Below, in pieces: positions 7,246 through 13,506 of a stretch of 40,954 bases of DNA. This DNA comes from a virus. Position 1 is the first letter of the stretch; every line of letters starts with the position of its first letter. Under the pieces are notes generated by a model. It ran no database searches, was not told where the DNA came from, and was given only the letters and a program-made list of their open reading frames with translations. The position numbers and the translations under genes are program-made. Where the stretch lies: IMG/VR virus record IMGVR_UViG_3300032053_000176, positions 1 through 40,954 of that record, one strand, 5' to 3'.

Positions 7246-7573
7246 GAGCGTGACCGAGACTGACGAAGAGGTTCTCGCCGGTATCGAAGATGCAACGCTG
7301 GACAAAGAGTTCGGGTGGACGAGCGAGTTCATGCACGAGCTTGTCGAGAACGAGCGCGCCTGCGTCGCGAGGTTCGTCAAGGCGCACCCGGAATACAGCA
7401 TTACCGACGTCTACCGTGCGCTGGCGCTCATGCACATCTACGCTGTCACATCATCCGTCTTCTTCCGTCTGGTTGATTTGGATGAGGTTATCACTATGGT
7501 CGTCGAGGGCGTCGTGAAGCTCGCAGCGGCCCCGCCCGAAGACCTGAAGGATGAGACGCCGGATGGACCGTAA
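7163..7573 (+). CDS. Unknown helical protein (136 residues)
   Basis: ATG at 7163 follows GGAGGGAGAAGAGG, so I accept the long overlap with the preceding gene; ATG 7196 is an alternative start. After a basic Gln-rich leader, residues about 45-125 look like a compact helical domain (for example EFMHELVENERACVARFVKAHPE and YRALALMHIYAVTSSVFFRLVD). No motif identifies a function. Confidence 0.6.
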   Translation: MFKRKKQERQGMLDPAQRAQLDPAQKPESVTETDEEVLAGIEDATLDKEFGWTSEFMHELVENERACVARFVKAHPEYSITDVYRALALMHIYAVTSSVFFRLVDLDEVITMVVEGVVKLAAAPPEDLKDETPDGP

Positions 7574-7745
7574 ACAGAACCGCCTCGCGGCCGCCTCGAC
7601 CATCAGCGTGTCACTACTTGGCACAAAGGCAAAACTCTGTCACATGGGGCGTCGCTGTGTTCGTAAGTGCCGCGTCGAGACCACATTCAAGGACAAACGT
7701 GTACACACGCGGTGCCACGCAGGCAAGTGTTGGCCGGAGGGATGA
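7563..7745 (+). CDS. Small Cys-rich basic protein (60 residues)
   Basis: ATG at 7563 is preferred over ATG 7551 because GAAGG lies at workable spacing and it overlaps the upstream stop only briefly. The protein has five cysteines in its C-terminal half (CHMGRRC, KCRVE, RCHAGKC) and many Arg/Lys residues, consistent with a small zinc-binding nucleic-acid binder. Function unknown. Confidence 0.55.
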   Translation: MDRKQNRLAAASTISVSLLGTKAKLCHMGRRCVRKCRVETTFKDKRVHTRCHAGKCWPEG

Positions 7746-7975
7746 TGCACGAGACATTCTGGACCTTGCTGTGCGACCCCGCCCACTGGGAGCTTGAGAT
7801 ATTCCTGATGGTCGTGTTCGACGTGCTCGTGGGCGCGCTCGCGTGGCCGCGCATCCGGCGCTGGCTGCGACACCACCGTGCAGAAGAAGTCCACCACGAG
7901 ACTGTTGACCACGCGATTTTCGATGACCTGATTGGGCGCGTCGAAGCGCTAGAGGCGAAGGTGGCCCATGACTGA
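7745..7975 (+). CDS. Small single-span membrane protein
   Basis: A 76-residue protein starting at ATG 7745 (ATG 7742 is also possible), directly after CGGAGGG. One hydrophobic segment (ELEIFLMVVFDVLVGALAW) should span the membrane. It is followed by an Arg-rich cytoplasmic-type stretch and a C-terminal helix that may form a coiled coil (FDDLIGRVEALEAKVAHD). The layout fits a holin-like or membrane-anchor protein. No endolysin gene is adjacent, so a lysis role is only a possibility. Confidence 0.55.
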   Translation: MHETFWTLLCDPAHWELEIFLMVVFDVLVGALAWPRIRRWLRHHRAEEVHHETVDHAIFDDLIGRVEALEAKVAHD

Positions 7976-8192
7976 GCTTGGCTACCATCCAAAAAAGCGC
8001 AAGAAAGCGCGGCGCAAACCGCCGCCAGCATCCGTGTGCTCGCTCTGTGGAGAACTGGCGAAGATAGTCGCGCGCTCCGACCCGCGCATCTGCTGCGAGT
8101 GCGCAATCTGGGGACCGGCAAAGGTGGAAGGAAAGGACAAGGAACATGCCGCACATCGGAAAGCCAAGAAGCTACCGCGCCCCAATCGCTGA
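7968..8192 (+). CDS. Zinc-ribbon small basic protein (74 residues)
   Basis: ATG at 7968 overlaps the membrane protein gene by 8 bases. Residues about 24-27 (CSLC) and 42-45 (CCEC) form two Cys pairs of a zinc ribbon, flanked by Lys/Arg-rich arms (HPKKRKKARRKPP and HRKAKKLPRPN). Nucleic-acid binding is likely; the specific role is unknown. It overlaps the HNH gene by 47 bases. Confidence 0.6.
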   Translation: MTELGYHPKKRKKARRKPPPASVCSLCGELAKIVARSDPRICCECAIWGPAKVEGKDKEHAAHRKAKKLPRPNR

Positions 8193-8643
8193 GCGATTCT
8201 GGCCCAAGGTTCAGCGCGGAGGTTCAACCGAGTGCTGGCTTTGGACCGTCTATCGAAGCCGACAGGGATACGGAATATTTGGACTTCCTGGCAGAGAGGG
8301 AGGTCACGCGTTAGCTCACCGTGTTGCTTGGGAACTTGTCAATGGTCCTATCCCAGACGGTTTCCATGTTCTCCATCACTGCGACAATCCGCCGTGTGTC
8401 AATCCCGCGCATCTGTTCCTCGGCACGGATGCTGACAACTCACACGATAAGGTGGTGAAGGGGCGAGCTTCACATCTGCGCGGCGAGGACAGTGGGATGG
8501 CTAAACTTACTGAGCAAGACGTTCGAGAGATTCGGCGCTTGTCGGCTTTGGGGTACGAACAGCGGCCGCTCGGCCGTATGTTCGGTGTCTGCAAGTCTGC
8601 GATTGGATACATCGTTCGTCGTGAAACGTGGAAGCACGTATAG
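8146..8643 (+). CDS. HNH homing-type endonuclease (HNH_3 type) with C-terminal HTH
   Basis: A 165-residue protein. W31-x-W33 and GYGIFG (41-46) start the domain, then AHRVAWE (57-63) and HVLHHCDNPPCVNPAHLFLG (74-93), the signature of the HNH_3 family of phage and intron homing endonucleases. Residues about 120-160 (KLTEQDVREIRRLSALGY and SAIGYIVRRETW) form a helix-turn-helix that would recognise target DNA. It is a free-standing mobile gene placed among small early genes. ATG 8146 follows GGAAGGAAAGG. Activity is probable because the metal and catalytic residues are intact. Confidence 0.85.
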   Translation: MPHIGKPRSYRAPIAERFWPKVQRGGSTECWLWTVYRSRQGYGIFGLPGREGGHALAHRVAWELVNGPIPDGFHVLHHCDNPPCVNPAHLFLGTDADNSHDKVVKGRASHLRGEDSGMAKLTEQDVREIRRLSALGYEQRPLGRMFGVCKSAIGYIVRRETWKHV

Positions 8644-8663
8644 GAAGGAGGACAAGAAGAAGC

Positions 8664-8897
8664 ATGGATGACCCCACACACAACGCCGAGCATGAAGCTG
8701 CAAGCGCCGCAAAGGTCGTCGAAGACGAGGCTGCTAAGGCTATCGAAGCAATCCTCATGTCTGACAAAGAGCGCCCCATCGACCCGGCGATTATCAACCG
8801 TGTCAAACAGCGTGCCACAGAACGGCGTCGAAGAAAGGCACGTACGCGAGCGCACAGCAAGTGTGCCCGCGCGTCCCGCAAGGCCAACAGGAGATAG
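8664..8897 (+). CDS. Unknown small protein with basic C-terminus (77 residues)
   Basis: ATG at 8664 follows AGGAAGGAGG. The first half is an acidic Ala-rich helix (HEAASAAKVVEDEAAKAIEA). The second half is strongly basic (ATERRRRKARTRAHSKCARA) and could bind nucleic acid. No family is recognised. Confidence 0.6.
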   Translation: MDDPTHNAEHEAASAAKVVEDEAAKAIEAILMSDKERPIDPAIINRVKQRATERRRRKARTRAHSKCARASRKANRR

Positions 8898-8909
8898 GAA
8901 GGAGAGAAG

Positions 8910-9317
8910 ATGCTCAAGAGGATTCTCGTGTGCGCATCAGTGTTTGTGTTGGCGCTCGCGATTACGGGGACCGTTCACGCGGACCCGAAGACCACGACCG
9001 TGCGACTGACTCAGGGCAACGACGTGTACTACGCGCCGCACGGCGGGCACTATCTCATCCGCGCTCTAGCAGGCGATGATGTAGTTCACGCGGGTACTGG
9101 ACCGGACATCGTTCGCGGTGGACCGGGCAACGACCGACTCTGGACTGGCAAGGGCGGCCCCGGCGACCAAGTATTCGGTGGACCGGGCAACGACCGCATC
9201 CACAACTGGGGTTCGGGCGAGTCACCCGGTCTTCTAGTTGGTGGCCCTGGTCACGATGTTTGCGTCGGTGACCCGCACGATACGTTCAGAGGTTGCGAAG
9301 TAATCAAGTTCCGTTAG
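8910..9317 (+). CDS. Secreted RTX-type (haemolysin-type Ca-binding repeat) protein
   Basis: ATG 8910 follows GGAAGGAG. The N-terminus MLKRILVCASVFVLALAITG is a Sec signal peptide with probable cleavage after VHA (about residue 24). The mature ~110 residues hold degenerate RTX nonapeptides of the form GGxGxD: GTGPDIVRG, GGPGNDRLW, GGPGNDRIH and GGPGHDVCV. These normally bind calcium in a beta-roll. Two Cys near the C-terminus may form a disulphide. This would be an exported or surface-attached protein, so it may change host surface properties or act outside the cell. It is the last gene of the + operon. RTX repeats are well known in secreted bacterial proteins; the phage role is inference. Confidence 0.75.
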   Translation: MLKRILVCASVFVLALAITGTVHADPKTTTVRLTQGNDVYYAPHGGHYLIRALAGDDVVHAGTGPDIVRGGPGNDRLWTGKGGPGDQVFGGPGNDRIHNWGSGESPGLLVGGPGHDVCVGDPHDTFRGCEVIKFR

Positions 9318-9672
9318 GCCGCTGCTCCAACTCAATCAGGTTCGTAATCTGATTCGGCTCGACCTCGATACGCCGTGCTGAGATAGCCGCGACGCTATCG
9401 GGGTCGATGCTGTGTTCGGCTGCTACCTTCAGCCACCAAGCCTGTATCACCGCGCAGGCTGTTAGGAAGTTTGGCGCAGTGACGTCGGCAAGCATGTGGA
9501 CGGTGTGTTTTTCCTTGTCGTCAATCCAGGCGCGTACATTCCGCGCGAGTGTCATCTGTCCAAGTGCGTGCCGCAGACTCTCGGCGACCAGTGTGTTGTG
9601 TTGTACGTCCATCTCTACGCGAAAGACGCGGATGGCATACGACCAGTCAGCCGCGCCCTCGCGCGAGTGCAC
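9304..9672 (-). CDS. Unknown protein, last gene of the regulatory operon
   Basis: The frame from GTG 9672 gives 122 residues; ATG 9612 (102 residues) is the main alternative, and neither has a convincing ribosome site. The sequence has a strand-like start (SYAIRVFRVEMDV), then a helical middle with several His and Trp (TACAVIQAWWLKVAAEHSID) and an acidic end. It follows the Lsr2-like gene on the same strand with a 26-base overlap. Its 3' end overlaps the RTX gene by 14 bases tail to tail. No family is recognised. Confidence 0.5.
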   Translation of the reverse strand: MHSREGAADWSYAIRVFRVEMDVQHNTLVAESLRHALGQMTLARNVRAWIDDKEKHTVHMLADVTAPNFLTACAVIQAWWLKVAAEHSIDPDSVAAISARRIEVEPNQITNLIELEQRPNGT

Positions 9673-10045
9673 GCACCTGGGCGCGCTCGAAGATGAAGAT
9701 AGGACCGCGCCGTCCCGGTATCGAGACCACACGACCCGTCAGCCTGTCTTTCTTGCGCTGGTACAACACACCCGCTTTCGACATGTCGAGTATCTCGGCG
9801 GCCTGTTCCGTGTCTACCCATCCCGCCGGTACGCGGTCCATCTGCTCGGGCTCGTTCTCTCCCCCAACTGCCGCGCGCACACGCATCTTGCGTCCGTTGA
9901 ACAGCATCTCTTGATGTGCGCCGCAAACGTCGAGGTTCAACTCTTTGCCACCAAGCGCTGACCGTATGATGAGTGTGTCTACCGCGCGAACCTCGCGACG
10001 ATGCGGCATGTCGCATAGCAGGATGGTGACTTGCTTCTCGGTCAT
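9647..10045 (-). CDS. Lsr2-like domain plus helix-turn-helix regulator
   Basis: A 132-residue DNA-binding protein with ATG at 10045 overlapping the upstream TGA. Residues 5-50 (KQVTILLCDMPHRREVRAVD, then LGGKELNLDVCGAHQEML) follow the pattern of the N-terminal dimerisation domain of actinobacterial Lsr2 proteins. Residues about 78-130 (GWVDTEQAAEILDMSKAGV, then SIPGRRGPIFIFERAQVRAL) match the MerR/excisionase-type HTH used for DNA recognition. Lsr2 proteins silence AT-rich DNA, and phage versions are thought to control lysogeny or host genes. The gene next to an integrase supports a regulator of lysogeny. The Lsr2 assignment is by pattern only. Confidence 0.55.
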   Translation of the reverse strand: MTEKQVTILLCDMPHRREVRAVDTLIIRSALGGKELNLDVCGAHQEMLFNGRKMRVRAAVGGENEPEQMDRVPAGWVDTEQAAEILDMSKAGVLYQRKKDRLTGRVVSIPGRRGPIFIFERAQVRALARGRG

Positions 10046-10401
10046 GCCGACCGCCGCATCTTCCGCTTCCTGGGCGGGGCGGCCTGAGCGGCTACGGGTA
10101 GCCGAATCACACGGCCTGTCTCTTCCTGTAGCAACGTGCGGAACCACTCACGCCGGTACTCCGACTTGAACGGACGCGTCTCGCCCTCAGCCAACTTGTG
10201 AAGATAATCCTCAGCGTAGTGGTAGTGGCGCTCGACGTCACCAGACCCGAGGTCTACGAGGTCCACTCGCTCAGTGCCACACGAAGAGCATATGAGTGTC
10301 AGTTCAACCTCTCGACCATGCCTTTCAAGACCGTCCCTGCTCCACAGATGGTTCACTACGCGGCACATGCCGTACTCTGACCGTGCGATTAGAGTCTCCA
10401 T
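10042..10401 (-). CDS. Small zinc-finger protein, first gene of a probably leaderless operon
   Basis: A 119-residue protein with CSSC (residues about 38-41) followed by a VERHYHYAEDY segment, a pattern seen in conserved actinophage small proteins of unknown role. The C-terminus is basic (APPRKRKMRRSA). There is no ribosome site before ATG 10401. A good promoter instead places the likely transcription start at or next to the A of the ATG. The stop overlaps the start of the Lsr2-like gene. DNA binding and a regulatory function are inferred from the zinc motif and location. Confidence 0.65.
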   Translation of the reverse strand: METLIARSEYGMCRVVNHLWSRDGLERHGREVELTLICSSCGTERVDLVDLGSGDVERHYHYAEDYLHKLAEGETRPFKSEYRREWFRTLLQEETGRVIRLPVAAQAAPPRKRKMRRSA

Positions 10402-10438
10402 AGCTGAGATTCTACGACTGGCTTAGTCGGGCCGTCAA
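10402..10438 (-). promoter_or_regulatory. Sigma-70-type promoter giving a leaderless mRNA, with dyad in the spacer
   Basis: On the - strand TTGACG (10433-10438) and TAGAAT (10409-10414) are separated by 18 bases. Seven bases later comes the ATG at 10401, so the predicted start of transcription coincides with the start codon. The spacer holds a perfect inverted repeat, CGACT-5-AGTCG (10415-10429), a candidate operator. The promoter sits in the 40-base gap after the integrase stop. Confidence 0.6.
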
Positions 10439-10441
10439 GCC

Positions 10442-11275
10442 CTAGAGCAGTGAGATTGTTCGTGCTCGGGAACTGGTCGTCGAGGCAATATACCGCTCGG
10501 TCACTGACAGTGATTTGTGCCCAAGGAGACGCTGAATATCCTTTGCGGAGGCTCCGGCGTCAGCCAGTAGGGTTGCCATCGTAGCCCGCAAAGTGTGCGG
10601 GTGAACGTCAGCCAGTCCGGCGTCCCCGGCTGCTTCCTTGACGGACTGGTAGAGCCGACACTTCGACCGGCCGAAGATGCTCTCAGGCTGCCAGCCCTCC
10701 AGTGTACGCAGCACGCGGAGCGCGTCGAGTGACTTGCGAAGCTCGGGATGGACGGCGACCGTGCGCTCGGCCCGACCCTTCGCACCCACAAGCACGAGGG
10801 AATCGCCCCTGTCGTGCGACCACTGTGCAGTTGTCGCTTCGCCGATGCGTGCGCCTGTGAAGTAGAGGAAGTCTACGAGCGCTTCGTGGTTCACGCTGCG
10901 CCTGCGGGCTGAGGCTCGGAGGCGAGCAACATCCTCGCGAGAGAGCGCCTTCGGTTCACGCTGCATCAGGTGCGGGATGGAGATAGCGACCGTAGGATTC
11001 TCGACCACATGTCCACGCCGGAGCGCCCAGCGATACAGAGACTTGACCGCCCAGTACGCGTTGAATCGCACGCCCGGCCGGAGTGTTCCGAGGAACACGA
11101 GCACGTCGTCTTCGGTCATCGTGCGGAAGTCACGTGCGTCGAGGAACCGCATGACATCGTCCCAGTACTTGCGTGCGGTTGACGGCGCGACCGTGACAGC
11201 AAGATATGCGTGCCACGCGTCGAGCGTTCCCACGCAAGGAGTATCGGCCCAGTGGGGCTGCACCTTGAGACTCAT
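10442..11275 (-). CDS. Tyrosine integrase, full length
   Basis: A 277-residue XerC/D-type recombinase. Residues about 17-105 form the SAM-like core-binding domain (TLDAWHAYLAVTVAPSTARK and FNAYWAVKSLYRWALRRG). The catalytic set is R143 (GARIGEA), K166 (GAKGRAERT), H227-T-L-R230, H253 (LGH) and Y262. ATG 11275 follows GAGAGGAAG. It should integrate the phage genome at an attachment site. It ends just before the leaderless regulatory operon, a typical lysogeny layout. No attP core is identifiable by eye, and the tRNA cluster is 27 kb away. Confidence 0.85.
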   Translation of the reverse strand: MSLKVQPHWADTPCVGTLDAWHAYLAVTVAPSTARKYWDDVMRFLDARDFRTMTEDDVLVFLGTLRPGVRFNAYWAVKSLYRWALRRGHVVENPTVAISIPHLMQREPKALSREDVARLRASARRRSVNHEALVDFLYFTGARIGEATTAQWSHDRGDSLVLVGAKGRAERTVAVHPELRKSLDALRVLRTLEGWQPESIFGRSKCRLYQSVKEAAGDAGLADVHPHTLRATMATLLADAGASAKDIQRLLGHKSLSVTERYIASTTSSRARTISLL

Positions 11276-11332
11276 GGCCTACTTCCTCTCGACCCTCGGC
11301 CGTTGCTACTACGCTATGGTGTACCTGCCCCG

Positions 11333-11362
11333 AGCCTAGCACCGTGCGCGTTTGTCGGCCAA
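11333..11362 (-). promoter_or_regulatory. Weak promoter-like sequence before the integrase gene
   Basis: On the - strand TTGGCC (11357-11362) and TAGGCT (11333-11338) are 18 bases apart, 4/6 and 3/6 matches to the sigma-70 consensus, about 60 bases before the integrase ATG. This is weak evidence and could be chance. Confidence 0.3.
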
Positions 11363-11514
11363 CGTGACCATGACCTGCTCACAGACCGATACGCTCTTGC
11401 TGGGAAGTGCAGGGGCAAACGGTTTCCACTTGGCCTGCGAAGCGGGACGGCCGTCCCCTCGCCGGAAGCCGGAGCTTGCGCAAGTTCGGTCTTGGCCCCC
11501 TCTTAGCGATAGAC

Positions 11515-11549
11515 GAGCCCCCTGGTCAGCGTATGCGACCAGGGGGCTC
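11515..11549 (-). terminator. Perfect 13-bp hairpin
   Basis: GAGCCCCCTGGTC (11515-11527) and its exact reverse complement (11537-11549) enclose a 9-base loop. There is no T-run on either side, so it may be a transcription pause or an RNA-stabilising structure rather than a full intrinsic terminator. Confidence 0.55.
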
Positions 11550-11565
11550 ACGCGCGTAACAGCAA

Positions 11566-11591
11566 AGCCCGGTGCGGTATCGCACCGGGCT
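11566..11591 (-). terminator. Intrinsic terminator-like hairpin at the end of the long - strand operon
   Basis: An 11-bp perfect stem AGCCCGGTGCG/CGCACCGGGCT with a GTAT loop. On the - strand it is followed by TTGCTGTT, and on the + strand by TCGTTCGTTT, so it could act in both directions. It lies 14 bases after the last gene of the glycan cassette. Confidence 0.65.
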
Positions 11592-11604
11592 CGTTCGTTT
11601 GCTC

Positions 11605-11892
11605 TCAGATGACGCCACGTTCCTTGTGAGACTTGCAGTACCTACCATCGACCGTGAGAGTCGAACCACAGATGATGCAGCTCATGATGCTGCCGGTGTT
11701 GCGGTCGCGGTGAACGCGCTCGACACTCGATGAGGACGCAAAGCCTGCCGAGTACACGTACGACCTGTCGTCTGGTTTCGGCCTGCCGTCATCGGGCGGA
11801 AGCTCGTCGAACAGAAGCTCGATTGCCTCAGTCCATGCAACAAGCTCTTCCCCGAACTGCTCAACAAGTTGCTCTCGTGTTGGTCTCACCAC
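11605..11892 (-). CDS. Small protein with C-terminal zinc knuckle (95 residues)
   Basis: GTG at 11892 (or 11889) overlaps the stop of the upstream glycosyltransferase gene. The N-terminal half is acidic and helical (REQLVEQFGEELVAWTEAIELLF). The C-terminus has C72, C75, C90 and H93 (CIICGS...YCKSH), a four-ligand zinc knuckle. It is the last gene before the terminators. No function is recognised, and it need not belong to the glycan pathway. Confidence 0.6.
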   Translation of the reverse strand: MVRPTREQLVEQFGEELVAWTEAIELLFDELPPDDGRPKPDDRSYVYSAGFASSSSVERVHRDRNTGSIMSCIICGSTLTVDGRYCKSHKERGVI

Positions 11893-12791
11893 TGCGCCGT
11901 GCCTTCCGAGTCTGAGTGCCTACCTGTGTGCCCCCGTGAAAGGGCGCAGACGTAGGTCCGGTCTGAAGTGCTGTGAGTCGCGCCGCACCACCGTAGAATG
12001 TTCGACGAGTCGGGAGTGGAGGGAGACAACCACTCCCGCTCGTCGAAGTTCAATCCTGCATCGACGAGCTTGCGCATCGCGCGAGCGTCGCCGTCCGCCG
12101 CTAGGTACATGCTCGCCAACTTCTGTGAGACGGAGTTCTTCTTGAAATGCACGCCGTCATCCCAGTGACGCCGCATCTTCGAGCCCATACCTGGCCGGTC
12201 GTGCCATAGGGAGATGACAACGTCGCGCGTGCGTGTGTGCTGACCGTAGAGTGTGTCCGCCGCGCGGATGAACGAGCCATCCTCGGCTCCCCACCCGCGA
12301 TACCTCTCGTCATACCCGCCGACCTTGCGCCAACCGGCGGCAGAGATTATCTGACAGAAGCCATGAGCGCCCGGGCAGCGAGCCTCAAGCTGGTCGGCCG
12401 CCGGGAACACGTTGAACTTATACGTAGCTGGGTCTTTCTTGAGGATGGCATCAGAGAGCTTGCGCTTGAGACGATAGGCCACGTGGTGAGGCATGAACCA
12501 GAGCGGCATCTTCGTCCCGCGAATCTCATCGGCACAGCGTTCGATAGCAACCGGGCTCGACCACGTGTCGGCGTCGAGCAGGACGTAGATGTCACCGTGT
12601 GCGAGCTTAGCGGCGGCGTTGAGTGCGACACTCTTGCTGTAGGGCTCGCCCGCACACTCCCCGATTACGGTCTCTGCATCGGGAAGGTGCTTCCGGTAGT
12701 ACGCCCTCAACCACTCGAATGGCGCGGTTCGTGAGCCGCTGGAATCCTCGCGGAACGGAACGAGTAGTGAGATACCCTTGCCCTTACCCAT
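11886..12791 (-). CDS. Family-2-type glycosyltransferase (GT-A) with C-terminal CxxxHxGxH motif
   Basis: ATG 12791 is chosen because it overlaps the upstream stop as ATGGGTAA; this gives 301 residues. The start ISLLVPFRED and DIYVLLDADTW (about 68-78, DxD metal/nucleotide motif) mark a GT-A fold. GGYDERYRGWGAEDGSF (about 158-174) is the acceptor-site motif of the galactosyltransferase C-terminal type. It would move a sugar from a nucleotide donor to a glycan acceptor. The last 40 residues add a CGA...CALSRGHTGRH unit, which looks like a zinc-binding tail not usual in this family. It is paralogous to the gene at 14411-15118. Confidence 0.8.
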   Translation of the reverse strand: MGKGKGISLLVPFREDSSGSRTAPFEWLRAYYRKHLPDAETVIGECAGEPYSKSVALNAAAKLAHGDIYVLLDADTWSSPVAIERCADEIRGTKMPLWFMPHHVAYRLKRKLSDAILKKDPATYKFNVFPAADQLEARCPGAHGFCQIISAAGWRKVGGYDERYRGWGAEDGSFIRAADTLYGQHTRTRDVVISLWHDRPGMGSKMRRHWDDGVHFKKNSVSQKLASMYLAADGDARAMRKLVDAGLNFDEREWLSPSTPDSSNILRWCGATHSTSDRTYVCALSRGHTGRHSDSEGTAQW

Positions 12792-13506
12792 CGGTGACCG
12801 CCGCAAACGCTTGACGCAGTTGTCCCTGTACCTCTTCGACCGCCTGTCTTGGAGCTTCGACCCACTCGCCCCAGACGTGTTTCATGCCGATGGGCGCGAG
12901 CGCATCGTGCCACTTCCAGTCCCCACCCTCGCGCGATGTGCGTCCGTGTGGGAAGGCCATCGCTGGGATACCGAACGCAAGCGCGACCAAGAACGCGTGA
13001 AGCGAAGATGTTACGACTTGCTGTGCCATCCCAATCTCGCGTATGATGCGAACGGTTGCCGATGCGGAGACCCTCAAGTTGAGCACTGACGCCTCGGGAT
13101 ATTTCCCTTCGAGTTTGTTGTCAGACCAGTGCGGGGCTACCACGAGCTTCCTAACCCGCTTTGGACTTTGCTTCAGCAGACCGGGTGCGAGGAAGCCTGG
13201 GTCACCGAGGATGAGGTCGGTTCGCTTGAGTGCGTGGGCTGTTCGGGGGCCACGTACCGCTAGTATCTTGGCTTGGGACAGGTCGGGGAGCCTCTGCTGT
13301 CCGAGAGAGCCAGTGCCGAGTATGATGCCCTTCCACTTCTCCGGCAGCAGTCGCAGAACCGAGCCGCAGACAACGATGTCCGCGTCCCACGGGTCTGTGA
13401 CCGTGGCTTTCACGTTGGAGTAGCGCGCCAGCAACGGAACACCTAGCAGGTCGCCGAAGTTGCTTACCGTCGGGGTTTGCCAACAGAACATCCGCATGGT
13501 TCTCAT
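12784..13506 (-). CDS. Polysaccharide pyruvyl transferase family protein
   Basis: A 240-residue protein. NFGDLLGVPLL near residues 16-26, AVRGPRTAHAL (about 83-93), GDPGFLAPGLL (about 101-111) and VTSSLHAFLVALAFGIPAM (about 165-183) match the order of motifs in the PF04230 (CsaB-like) family. These enzymes transfer pyruvate from phosphoenolpyruvate to a sugar hydroxyl pair, giving a charged ketal on cell-wall polymers. It is shorter than typical members (about 300-350), so the N-terminal lobe may be reduced. ATGA overlap with the upstream gene and ATGGGTAA overlap downstream show tight coupling. Confidence 0.75.
   Translation of the reverse strand: MRTMRMFCWQTPTVSNFGDLLGVPLLARYSNVKATVTDPWDADIVVCGSVLRLLPEKWKGIILGTGSLGQQRLPDLSQAKILAVRGPRTAHALKRTDLILGDPGFLAPGLLKQSPKRVRKLVVAPHWSDNKLEGKYPEASVLNLRVSASATVRIIREIGMAQQVVTSSLHAFLVALAFGIPAMAFPHGRTSREGGDWKWHDALAPIGMKHVWGEWVEAPRQAVEEVQGQLRQAFAAVTDG

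Larger units (their letters stand above)
11276..11604. other. Non-coding stretch upstream of the integrase (329 bases)
   Basis: No convincing gene lies here. It contains two perfect hairpins (11515-11549 and 11566-11591), a weak promoter-like pair for the integrase, and GC-rich spacer between. It is the natural place for an attachment site, but the sequence alone does not show a core. Confidence 0.6.

Noticed and set aside
7745-7975. Confident holin call for the small membrane protein
   Set aside because: Only one membrane span is visible and no endolysin is next to it, so only a general membrane-protein label is supported.
9407-9961. Open frame (184 residues) on the + strand
   Set aside because: The opposite strand encodes an Lsr2-like/HTH protein and its coupled neighbour. 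This frame lacks domains and a ribosome site.
11276-11604. attP core near the integrase
   Set aside because: No sequence identical to a tRNA 3' end or other obvious core was seen by eye; a host comparison is needed.
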